Made by a program: the position numbers and the translations under genes | The notes under the pieces: generated by a model | Told to the model about the DNA's origin: nothing | Seen by the model: the letters and a program-made list of their open reading frames with translations, nothing else | Databases searched by the model: none | Shown: positions 1 through 11,800 of the stretch, in pieces | How the letters are laid out: every line of letters starts with the position of its first letter | How positions within the stretch are numbered: the first letter of the stretch is position 1 | Assembly (NCBI RefSeq): GCF_001640805.2 | Contig: NC_066850.1 | Span: 17,543,036 to 17,607,035 of the forward strand | Direction of reading: 5' to 3' | Origin: Lates calcarifer | Lineage: Eukaryota; Chordata; Actinopteri; Centropomidae | Length of the DNA stretch: 64,000 nt

Positions 1-149
1 GTGTGTGTGTGTGAGAGCAGTATATTTATGCATTCCACTAACCCATCTGCGATATGGCGGTGATAATCCATCATTTTAGTGTCTCTCTGCCAGTCCATTT
101 ATAAGTCATCACAGCAGCATCCCCACTGTCATTAATCTGCTCTGCTTAT

Positions 150-194
150 ACGTGTGTGTGTGTGTGTGCGTGTGTGTGAAGAGAGAGAGAGAGA
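150..194. repeat. GT then GA microsatellite
   Basis: Alternating GT with one GC interruption, then a GA tract. Simple repeat. Confidence 0.95.
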
Positions 195-261
195 TAAATC
201 AATTTATAGAACCCCTCAAGTCTCTCTGTTTTTTCTGTCTGTCAGTTTCTTGTCTGTCCTT

Positions 262-262
<1 letters not shown>

Positions 263-318
<56 letters not shown>
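263..318. repeat. GT microsatellite, 28 units
   Basis: Pure GT run of about 56 bp. Forms an inverted pair with the CA run at 391-432. Confidence 0.97.
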
Positions 319-321
<3 letters not shown>

Positions 322-389
322 GACAGTTTCAGCAGCATGGATTACTGTAAATGTACTTGATGTGGTTGGTGTGTCACATTTCATCCTCA

Positions 390-390
<1 letters not shown>

Positions 391-432
<42 letters not shown>
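391..432. repeat. CA microsatellite, 21 units
   Basis: Pure CA run of 42 bp, complementary to the GT run 72 bp upstream. Confidence 0.97.
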
Positions 433-436
<4 letters not shown>

Positions 437-639
437 TAAAAAGCTGGTTCTGGTTCATGTCATTAACTATGAGGAAATGTTTTGACGAAACGAAACAGAC
501 ACAGTAGTATATCACAGAGATATTATTTTTGGAGAATTTTGCCTTTATGACATTTATTTGTTATTGTTTGATGAGTGTGCTTTTTGAGGTTTTTATTTAT
601 TTAAGTGTAGTGTGTGTGATTATATTTGAACTGCTCTCT

Positions 640-695
640 GTACTCTCTAATTGCCCCCTTGGGGATAAATAACGTTATTTAAATTGCATTGAATA
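640..695 (+). mobile_element. LINE-like 3' tail fragment
   Basis: The motif TTGCCCCCTTGGGGATAAAT is a common 3' end of fish non-LTR retrotransposons. Only the tail remains; the family was recognised by eye. Confidence 0.45.
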
Positions 696-1228
696 TAGTT
701 GAGTAGCAGACAGGAGAAAGAAGGGAACAACATGCAATCATCATCTCAAAAAAACAGCAGGAAATATAGGCTTCATGTCCAGTATATAACTGATAAAAAC
801 ATTTTGAATATCAGTAAGTGTATAAAACTTATTTAAGATCAGAATCAGAGCTCAAAATATGTATATATAATAATATATAAATAGCTTTTTTCAAACTTTT
901 GCCTAAAGGGTGTAAATGTCTGTGATCATTGTTTCCTTTTTGAATCTTTCATGTGATTCATGTATAATGTTTGAATCTGTGATCTATTAGTTTAATATTT
1001 TTATTCTTGCCCTTTCCACAAACGTGTGCTTTGTCCCCTCTGTGAGAGTATCAGACAGTGTTGGTCCAGTCTGAGAGAAGATTGACTCTTTATCATGCAG
1101 GTCACAACCACCTGACTGATGAATGTGTTTGTGTCTTCTACAGCAAACCGAGCACGCCCCTGGTCAGTATCACTAAAATACACATATTTCATGTGTCATC
1201 AGCCAAAGTTAAGAAAGAATGAAGCCAA

Positions 1229-1740
1229 TTAATTAGAAAAACAGAAATGATTGACTGATTAAACTAAAAAGAAAGGTCCATATTAAAGAACCAACTGCAA
1301 CAAAAGTCAATACACTATTCATCAGTGAGATTTTTAGTATTTTGTAGGTCTGCATTGTTTCGGACAGATTTGATCCTTCTTGGCATGGATAATACCAGTA
1401 TTGCACAAATCTGTATGGAGATGTTCTACCATCCTCCACAGATGGTAGATCCTCATCTTAAGGTGGTGTTCTCAAGTCAGAGGACGTAGTCGGCCAGGTC
1501 ACAGATTTCATTTTTACATTACATTAACTTCATCTCTCCTTTACCTTTCGCTCTCATGCAGCCTCTTATCAGCACACTCCCACCTCCATGTTGAACGCTC
1601 AGGACTGTGGCAGTCCTGGCCTGGTCTACTCCAAACAAGCAGGACCCCCCATCTGATCCAAACAAATTTATTTGGGTTTCATCTGACCAAAGAATGTGCA
1701 ACATTCATCAGGCCTCTTTTCACGTTCTTTGGCAAAGTTT
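1229..1740 (-). pseudogene. Tc1/mariner transposase relic
   Basis: Read on the minus strand, 1519-1704 encodes ILWSDETQINLFGSDGG and then VLSVQHGGGSVLIRGCM. These match the Tc1-type catalytic SDE...NLFGSDG and HGGGSVMVWGC region (second catalytic Asp included). The reading frame is short and broken on both sides, so it is a decayed copy in the tmtc1 intron, opposite to the gene. The outer limits are approximate. Confidence 0.75.
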
Positions 1741-4700
1741 AATCTTCAGTGTATTTTCCCTGGTTCACTGAAACAGAGAATCTTTGTGCCTAGTCAGAAG
1801 CACTTACCGTCTGTTTTCCAGTGCAAGGTTGTGTAAGTACTGAATTGTGTGGCAGTATTTTTCGAGGACGGGGACCCCTGCACCTCAGCCAGCATAGGTG
1901 TGTGTGTGTGCGTGTGTTAGGAGGTGTAGAACAGCTGAGAGCCTTGCATCAGACCTGAAACCTGGATTGGCTTCCCATCAGACCAGACTCAGGAGAGCAG
2001 AACGCCCACACACCACCTGACAAATGACTCATTTTCTCTTTCTGCTCCCTGATCCCTCACTACTATTTTCCTTCTACCCTTCTGTGTCTGTGTGTGATAA
2101 TTTGTGGTTAGAGGGCCTTGCAAAATGTGGAGAAGGGAATTGAATATATGGCTCAGACCCATCAGATGACGGCAGGTGGAGAACATTCCGCTGCATGTCA
2201 GCACCACATTGGATGGCTGCCTTATCTCTCTTTCTCTCTCTCTATCTGCATGTGCGTGTGTGTGTGATTGAAAGAGAGCACTTGTGACAACCTCTGCAAG
2301 TCTTTGTATGCCTATTGACCCGAGCCTGTGTTTATTTCAGACATTGTGTCCTGTGACTTTCTCCAGCCGTCAATCTCTCTAATAGCCAATCTGAACAGAA
2401 GTCAGGGGAACAAAGGGAAACGGCAGAGGGAACGGGAAGAGGGAGGAGCAGTAGTTTCTGTTCCTCTCCATGACATGTTTCATTGCCGTGTCCAGAGGGG
2501 ATTCGGCCTGCCCCCCCTCCACCCCACCCCACCCCCGCCCTCTGGCGCATCAGCAGGTGGCCTCACAGCCACACTGAGCTTCAGCCTCTTCCGTGAGATT
2601 GTCCCGGAGGAAATCAATGCCTAACCAGTGGCTGGTCTTCACTGTATGACTATTCAGAATTCAGTTCTCAACACAGCCTCTGTCAGAATCAATGCAGATT
2701 TAAGCTCACCGTCTCTTGTGTGGTAACCCTCTTTTGGTGGAGTCAGAGGCAAGAATCGACTGAAAGTCTGTTGTGGGAAAGGAATAATAATGGCACTAAC
2801 GATCTCTTCAGAGGTTCAACCTCATCCCACCGAGCTTTGGAGATGGTAACCTTTCTCTCTGATCTAAGATGGTCTTTAGCATCAGATGAGAATTTCCTGC
2901 ACTTTTCCCCAGCTGTCTGCTGACTCATCTGACAATCACACGGATGACCAGGAGTCAGTCGATGGCCAATGAAAGATCAAGGACATTCACATCAAACACT
3001 AAAGACAAGCTGATATCAGCTCTACAGAAGAGCCTCAGTCTTCTCACATTTACTGCCTGGAAAGGCACATCCCAGCTACTTTACCTTTTGTCTGTATGAT
3101 GCTTTCAGTGTGTGCTATTGATGTCAAATGGTGCGACTAAAATGACACAAGTATTGCAGTGACAGGTTTTAAAGCTGGTCAGAGTAGGGATGGGCTCGGG
3201 TTCCAAGTTGGCAATATACCCACATTTTTTAAGCTCCTACAGTATGGATACATTTCACCAAAAGTCAACAAAAACGATGTGAGATGCACTACTCAAGGGA
3301 ATGTACTCACAACAAAGGGGGATATGACATGGATAAGTGCTAGAGATACCATATGTTAAGAAAGATCCCACATTCTCACAGACAAGGCAGACATGCTAAT
3401 TATTCTGCAGGGAACTGTTGATCACTTTGTAGCTACTGAATTACAGTATTACAAATTTGTGTTATAGTTCTTATAGTAATAGTTACATATTTAAGTTGTA
3501 TGTTGAAAATATTTTTAGCCACAAGCCCTTTTTACATAAGCACATGTTTGTGGTCCAGTAGTAGTCTACCTGGCAAAACTTGAGTTATAGTTCTCACCTC
3601 TGTGTTTGTAGGAGAGATGGAAAATATGACAGTATAACACCCGGCAATATAAGACTGCACAGAATGTACACTCCTGTCTCTACAGTTAAAGACATCTCTG
3701 TTAGAAGGAAACTAGCTTGGCCAATAATGACATGTCACGACTGGATTATTGTGCTTGCAGTCCAAACCAATTATAGTTCCAGGATGTGTCCACATTACTG
3801 CAGGTAAATTTGAAGATGTTGTTGTGTCAAAAGGTTTCTTCTCACAACTGCCAAAAAAATGGATATCTCCTCTGCTTCATTCCATTATTTGCAAATAACT
3901 TAATGGTGCGTCAGTCAGCCATGTTCAATAATCCATCCTATTTACGATGGAAAACATATGTGGAACCTGGTCTCATTGGTTGAGTTTGAAATATTCACTG
4001 TAATCACAGTAATTTAACTGATCCTAAGATTACAGGTGTGGTCTGTCATAGACCTGGACATTCCACAGAACTAGTCAGAAGAGAATAACGGCGTCTACCT
4101 GTAGCTACTTACAATAGCCTATTTGCAACCCTGTTTTCTAGAGCTTATGTTTATATGGTATGAAGTTGTTTTTCCACTTACACTGGGATGAAAATCATAA
4201 TTGCTGACTGAGGCAACGTTTTGAATAAAGTGCTAGAGTTATGTTCTGTACTGTCACACAGAGGTGGTGTAGGTGGACTGCAGGTGTACAATGTGTAGGA
4301 CTTTGGCAGGATTCACGTCCAGACTTTTGTTTGCGGTCAGGTTTACGTGTCAAAAGCACTTGGTAGTTTCTGTAAAATTTACATGAATGTGTTGTGTCTG
4401 AAGTCACTGTGAACTTTTTCTGTATTCAACCAGACCAGCATTTCTCCCTGACCTCAACCAAGTGCTGTGAGTCTAAACAGAACCATGTAACAGTCACTTA
4501 AAGTGGATATCATACTGTAGGATGAGATATTTTGGTGGAAAACAAATGAAATACACCAGTGAACATTTTACTAATATCAGCATTAACAACATTTCTCCAG
4601 TATGTTAATAGAAAACGTAACCTAGTCAGCATATTTGCTTTCACAAATTAGTTGTCTGTAAACATGACAGGGTTGTCTTTTGATAAGCTTTTATTGGATC

Positions 4701-5053
4701 TTGCTTTCATGATAGCTTTAAATGTGTTGATGTTTCTGTCTATCATATTAACAAAAACTATTTTGAGATTATGAAAAAACATAAAGTAGAATAACAGCAG
4801 CTCTGGACAGTATTTAAATTACAGGGAGACCAGTGAGTTTGCTGAAAACAGGTCATTGTGGCTGTTATTATTAGTACTGGAGTGGGGGTGAAAAATTGTA
4901 CACACATACACACGCCACGCATTATTAAAACTGACCAACACAGGTTGTTGAAAACACATGAAACTAGTCCCAGTGGGCTTTAGGGTTAGTTTTTAGTTAA
5001 CTGTCAGTTAGGAGCTAGCACGAATTTGATCAGTGGAAGGAAGAAAACTTTCA

Positions 5054-5075
5054 CTGTGTGTGTGTGTGTGTGTGT
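5054..5075. repeat. GT microsatellite
   Basis: Short pure GT run. Confidence 0.9.
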
Positions 5076-5691
5076 CTGTTTGTCTGCATCTGCACTTTCC
5101 ACTACACTTCACTCTCCTTGTCTCTGGCTCCTCTTGTCCTTAGGATCAGACCGACTGTGTCTCTGTCTGACCCTGTCCTGGTGGTTTTAATAGAAGCAGA
5201 TAGCTGCCACGCTGCAGCCAGATCAATACTCTGGACAGCCATGCAGGTCTCAACCCCACTAAGAGCAATGTAGACAAAGGGAGAGGAAAAAGACCATCAC
5301 AGCAAAGCAAACACAGCAAAAGCAGAAGCAGCATCAGCATGTTAGCATTCAGTACACCCTGTGACTTGGCATAAGCTTATTTGATTGGACTCTAAATGTT
5401 GGGTTAGAGAATTACTCCTAATCAATATTTAACCTTGGACAACTGCCTGTTTGTTTTATGCTAAGGTAACCAACAGTCCAGACTGAGGTAAACAGGATGG
5501 TTATAATGATTACTTGAAATTTCGCTGACAATTAAAGTGACAATATTATTGTTGTTTGACTAATTTTTTTCTTTCTCTCTCTCTCTTTCCTCTTGCCTCC
5601 TTCTTGTCTCCCATTTCTCTCTGCCATCCATCCATCCATCCATCCTTTTCCCTCATCCTCATCAACCTCTCTTCACCTCCCCTCCCCCCAG

Positions 5692-5881
5692 GATCCTGAC
5701 CTACTCCTACCTGCTGTCGTTTAACGCCTGGCTCCTGCTGGCCCCCATCGTGCTGTGTTACGACTGGCAGGTGGGCAGCATCCCCCTGGTGGAGTCGCTG
5801 GGCGACGTGCGCAACGTGGCCACCGTGCTGCTGGCCGTCGTGATGGTTGCTCTCTGCCTGCGCTGCATCTTCTCACTGCAG
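5692..5881 (+). CDS. tmtc1: tmtc1 exon a (first exon in window)
   Basis: 190 bp between a pyrimidine-rich tract ending CCCCCCAG and the donor GTAAGA. The first base completes an Arg codon begun in an exon outside the window; the exon ends in phase 0. It encodes two hydrophobic helices ([20 protein letters not shown] and [20 protein letters not shown]) and the conserved WQVGSIPLV loop of the DUF1736 region, which lies in the membrane part of the enzyme. GC content is much higher than in the flanks. Confidence 0.95.
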
Positions 5882-8800
5882 GTAAGAACAAGACAGTGGC
5901 AGCTAAAATGTAGCCAAGATCACATCTGCTTCATTTGAGGAACGGAAAAAAGTGTTAGCGCGCACTGTGCTGTCATACACACTGGCTGCTTGTAAGTTCT
6001 CATAGCCTGACACCTACCATACCAGTAATCACTAATCACAGGCACTACTAATGTAGTGACACACTGGTTACTAATGTAGTTGTGTGCACACCCCTCCACT
6101 GTTTTGTGGTTGAGCGTGGATGGCTTTCAGAGCATCAGTCAGCTTTTGGAAGCCATAGCACCTGTTTGGTTTTCTCCAGCTGTGTCCACAGCAGCTGACT
6201 GCCAACACTTTCCAGGAGAGTGTGCGTTTGTGATATTTTCTGGTTTCCCAAGTTGGAAATTTGGCCTGGAAAACTACGTGTGCCTTTATAGTATTCAGAC
6301 TGCATTTTGTCTGATATGCTGTTTGAATGGCTTTGTCATTCTTATGCTCCAGTTCCTTCCTTTAAATGACCTGATTCATGAATGGAACAAAAACGAATTC
6401 CTCGGTAGCTTCAGGTACGTCTTCATCTGCAGAGCTGCTGTCATCTAAAGCCTCCAGTATCAAAGAAAATGCTGCTCTGCACAAAACCTGACACCCATGC
6501 TGTGCCACTGTATTACTGTGACACTAAGCTAATATAATAGACTTCATCATTGTTTCTGTATTTATTCATTGTAACATTGTTATCTCATGGGGTCAAACTG
6601 GAAAACACAGCATATCACTTTCTATCACTTGCATCCATCATCCCATAGAAAAAAATAAATTGAATGAATGAATTAGACAGGATGTTGTATAATCCCAGGT
6701 CGCTTAAGACCCAAGGTATGCACTTAACATTTTATGTATGCACTGGTTAAGATATTCACAAACAGATTTAAGGTTAACTAAATCACAATGAGAAAGACTA
6801 TACCACTGCAGGAGAGTACTCATATCACAAGAACAGCTTTGTAAAACTTAATTGTGCGCAGATACACCTGACACGGATCACTTCCTTTACAACATTTGCA
6901 TGCAGGCGCACGCTACACAGCTATGCTGACGCCTGCATGCACATGCACAAACGTGCATATGCACACATATTATGTATTACAGCACACAGTTAGAAAAATG
7001 TATAGATTTTATGTACATATTCCCTGAAGCAAAGGGAATATATGCATAAAATGATAAGGTGGCCACTCATATTCGTCAGGGCTTTATACTTTCACATCAG
7101 CCAAGGAGTAAAAGCAGCACATCAGTGATTGTTGATACAGAGGATAACATGATGCTGCTGAGTTGTAAAATACCTGGTGAAGGTGTTGTACACTGCTACA
7201 CTATGCTAGTCTGTCAGGGTAGCACTAGTCAGTCATAGTGGTTCTCAGAGCTTCTCTCTGTTTCTTCTGTGCTGGGATGTCGTTTTGTTCTCAGGATTGT
7301 GCATCATTTTTATTGAATAATTGCTTATTAAACGGGCAGTTGCTAAAAGGCAGTTTAACAACTCCTAGCTCTGTTGCTAATGGGACAGTTCACACAGATG
7401 ATTAAAATAAAACTTGCTGGCTTCTGCTTTTACAAACTGTGCTTCTTTTGTGGAGCAATATATACTCACCAGAGGGGGGTTAAATAGAGAATGGTGGAAG
7501 CTCGCTCATTAGCTACAGTAGCTCCCTGACTTCTCTGGCTTGCTATTGGTCAGTGGTTGGATGTTTTTTACTGTCTCAGTGGCACATTAACGCAGCCCCT
7601 TGATACAGATGACTGGAAAGTGTGACTGAAACACATCAGAGTAGTCTTGTTAAGATACTGTACAACTGCCAAGCCTTTGTTAGCATAAGTCACAGTGCTC
7701 AACGAAGATTATATGACAGTTTTCAGAGACAGTCTTTAAATCTGAAGAGTAATAGCAGCTCATTCTTTTTCTGTTAATAATAATGAGTCTTTTTGAGTGT
7801 TCCACTAAAGAGCACAATGTGCATTTAAGGAGCTATTAATCAGTGAGCTTTCAGATCCCAGTGGGACTCTTAATTAGTGCTTCATTAAAGGCAAATGTGC
7901 TGAAGGGGTCAACCCAGTCAAGCCTCTGTATTATAAAAATACAAAGACAAAGGAAAATACACTGTGTTTCAGCTAAAGAATTGCTTGCATTTCCAGGAGG
8001 TATAAAAAGTAAAAGTACTTTTCAGCTGTTACTACAAGGCAGTGCATTACTGTACCCATAACAAATAAAATCAGCTCAGTTTCTTGTTAGAGCGAGAAAT
8101 TCTCTCATTTTTATAAGATCCCCTTCACAATGTAACAAGATATTTTACATGTTATTATGACATTTTCTCATTGTTACTAGACACCACATTAATCCATTAA
8201 CTCATTGTTTCACAAATCCAGTGTATCTCAATGAAACAAATAGAAACAGAACACTGTTCCTTTTCCTACACATGCTGTATAATTTTACATTTAGTTTTTA
8301 ATTGTGGCAAAGACATATTGAAGCTGTAACACCTTTAAAAGTTGCCTGTGGATGTTACTGTGAGTATGGTTGTCTTCCTGTCTGTCTGTCTGTGTAAACA
8401 CTAAGACAGACCTGTCCAGGGTGTACCCTGTGAGACAGGCTCCAGCCCCCCTGTGTGCCTGCAAAGGTTAAACTAAGTTAAATACAATAATGGATGGATG
8501 GTTCTTCAATCAGTTCCTTCTCAGGGATGTTGAAATAACAAGAAACAAGATAAAGGGAAACATTGTTCCACCAGGAAAAGTTTCTTGTAATAACAGAATA
8601 ATGTAGTATCTGGTGACAGCAGGAAATAATTTCACAATAACATGAAAACTATCTTGTTATATTGTGAAAATGATTTTGCAAAAAAAAAAAAAAAAACTCA
8701 CATGCTACATGTTTTCATGTGTCAAGCCAGGCTTGTCTCTTACCTGTTACCGTGGCAACAGACGTTGCTCTGTGAAATGTATATTCATGCATATAGACCG

Positions 8801-11800
8801 TGTGTATTTCCCATAGGTTGTGTCTGTGGGGAAGAGATTTTCACTCTCTCAATTAGCATCATGTTTTTGTAATACCTCCTGTTCTCCCTTCATGTCTTTT
8901 TTCCCACAATGCCTCTGCTTATCCGTCTTACATTTCAGATGATATTTGTTCAAGGAGTCCTTATAAAACTGTGCTGCTGCAGTTTTGGAGGAGAAAACCT
9001 TTCCTCTAATGTTTCTTGGCTGAAAATGTCATTTATGTGCACCAAAATGTTGCTGCTGCTTTCCAGAGTTGGTTTACTCTGGAGATCTGTATCCATGTAA
9101 CATGTTAACTTTCTCTTTAATGAAAAAGTTGCAACTGTCATTCTTGTGAGTCTTTCTCTTTGAGAAGTCAGAATATTTCAACAAATTTTCTTTTCATCCA
9201 TCAGAGCATTAGCAGCGTGGGAGGGAGAGCTATGTGCTTCTGAATATACGAGTAGAATTACTTTGTTTGTCCAGAACATTTTGTACGTGGAAATTGTTCT
9301 TTGAATTGATCTTACCTCAGGAGCCTTTCTGTACTGTCTGAACAGCAAAGCAGGGACACACAACATGATTTACACAGGGCATCTTCACACACTGTTTTAA
9401 CTTGAACACACTCACACCCCCTCACAAAATGCATTCAGGATCCATAACTTTGGATAAAGCCATGCCAGTCATTTCGCCTTGTATCAATTCTTTATGCTAA
9501 GCTAAGATAATCATCTCCTGTCTTTAGCTTCACATCTAACACACAGAAATGAGATTAGTATTGATGTTATTATGTTATGGTATGTTTTAGCAAGAAGGCA
9601 TATTCACTAAAATGTCAAGTTGTTGTTTTAAAATAATTTCAATTAGTCAATTTTAAATGTTAAATCCAGGAAATGAAATCAAAAATTGTTAACTAGTTCA
9701 CCAAGAGTTAATGTCATTTTGCAAAATGCAGTTTGTGGTTACAGTTTGAGTTGGCTGGTTAACATGATGTGGAGTCCAGATATCATAAACTGGACAAATA
9801 TCATACCCATACAGGTGAGATTTAGTTTCATGACGCACTAAGAGAATTTTTCTTCTTTTTTTTTTTTTAATTTCAAGTATTGTATGTTGTTTGATTTCAA
9901 AGTCACAGTTGTTAGAGTAAAACACAAAAGCCACATTCGTGGTATTCTTGCTCTTTTAGTTATGTTGCTGGACTTTGCTGAACTCCAGAAAAATCATCCA
10001 TCCCGACTGTGTGGGACCTGAAAGTACTATACTCATGTAAACCAGTGATACAGTGCTCCCAGAGCTTCGACCACGCTTAGAATGCTCACTACTTACCATT
10101 CTGTCTGTGCATCATCTGTGATGCACGATCACTGTTAAACCAGCATTTAGGGAAGAGGAAGAGGTATATATCATATATTAATATGATCGTGAATACTACT
10201 TGAGTTAAGGTCTTATTTGCTGTCATCAATAGTCATATTTAGAGATGTTTACAATTGTCTTGATTAAAAAAAATCTAACTGCAAAGCTGCAACAGGGTAG
10301 AGAGGAAAATGTAAAGTATAAATAACATTATATCTAACCATTATCTTCATGCATATCCACATAAAACTGCCATTTGCACATGAAATTACCATTATCATAT
10401 CAATTTGTCATTCAGCAGCAAAGTCAAGTAATGTAACTGAGAGAGCAAGAATGCTATGAAGCTAACTGTGACTGTGATGCTGACTGGGCCGGTCATTACC
10501 TACTTGCAGGGTGGTCCTGTGCCTTGGAATCTGATGTCTACTCTCGATCCTCGTGCAGTGACATATGCATTTAATGATGACCCTCTACCTTCAGGGTGAG
10601 GTGTGTGAGACCATCCAGCCTGTTTTTGACTGTAAATCTCTGTCACTGTTGTGACTGCAGTGAGACAAGAGAGGCTGAATGGTCTGAATGGTGAGAATGG
10701 ATGAGCCTAGGGCAGATTGAATGGGGACCGCCCAGTGTACAGTGAACATTGTTCAGACAGGTGATGCTAACAATACATAGTAATGAATGTAGCTAACTGA
10801 GTGTACAGAGGAGAACATCAACAATCACTATGTAACCTAGCAACAAAGCATTTTATGTGATCACTGCAGACTGTGTCCCTCGTGTGTGTTTGTTGGCTGC
10901 AGCTACTGTGGAGTTAATAGTGTTTATACATGCCTGTGTTGTCTGTCCTGGTGATGCTGTATTGTGCTGTTAATTCTATAAGTCAGAGGTCATTTATTAT
11001 TCTGTATGTAGCTTAATATTGCATATTTGCCCTGGTGCCACTTGCTTGGATTGTCTGAGATTTGTCCTCTTTTCTGGTTAATTCTTGTCAGGCTTTACTG
11101 AGGATGTGATGTGGCGTTCCACTAGTGTATGCATTGATATTTTATTGCACTTTATTTTGTAGCCTAAATGTGATCTGGAATTTAATAGGTCTATCATATA
11201 ACATTATCATCATCATGTCACATTTTCCTTGAATTCATTTTGTCCCAGAATTTTGCTGCTTTGGATGATTCTGTGACTGGGCTTTATGTCATGATATTAT
11301 ATGCACTAAATTCAATTAATAGTTAAAGTTAATTTTTAGATCAAGATTTTTTTTATTATGCATTTTATAGAATAAACTACCCCACAGTATATGAATAAAA
11401 AAGTTGAGTTCCACTTCAACTAACTACTACATTAAAATATTGTCCACATCAGTAATCATGATCCAGTAATGTACCACTGACATGGGAACACTCTGCATAC
11501 TATAATAGTAGTACTTTTTATTTCAATATTTTAAGTACATTTTGATTCTTCTATACATTTTTAAATGCATGACTTTTACTTGTAAACAAGTAAGTAAGTT
11601 TTATAGTATGGCATTGCTACTTCTACTTAGGTTAATGATTTGAATTCCTCTTCCACCACTACTGGATTCAGCCACTCAGTCACCAGTGACTGTTCCCTCC
11701 AGTACACACACAGTCTGTTAGCAGTCACCTAAAAGAAACAAACACGTCCTCGACAGTTTAAATTGGAACATGCATAGTAAAACAGGGACAGTAACATTTT

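Larger units (their letters stand above)
1..5691 (+). other. 5' partial intron of tmtc1 (presumed)
   Basis: Lies upstream of the first visible exon. I found no upstream tmtc1 exon here: no open segment flanked by AG and GT encodes a plausible TMTC membrane region. It contains the GT/CA microsatellites at 150-432, a LINE-like 3' tail at 640-695, a Tc1-like transposase relic at 1229-1740 and a short GT tract near 5054. It ends in a long CT-rich tract and the acceptor before 5692. The rest looks like ordinary AT-rich unique DNA. Confidence 0.6.

Noticed and set aside
1..5691. Search for the upstream tmtc1 exon
   Set aside because: No segment with proper splice borders encodes a TMTC luminal or membrane sequence; the previous exon must lie outside the window.
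6080..6448. 122-codon plus-strand open frame just after tmtc1 exon a
   Set aside because: No acceptor-donor pair, Cys/Phe-rich composition of non-coding AT-rich DNA, and no continuity with TMTC1.
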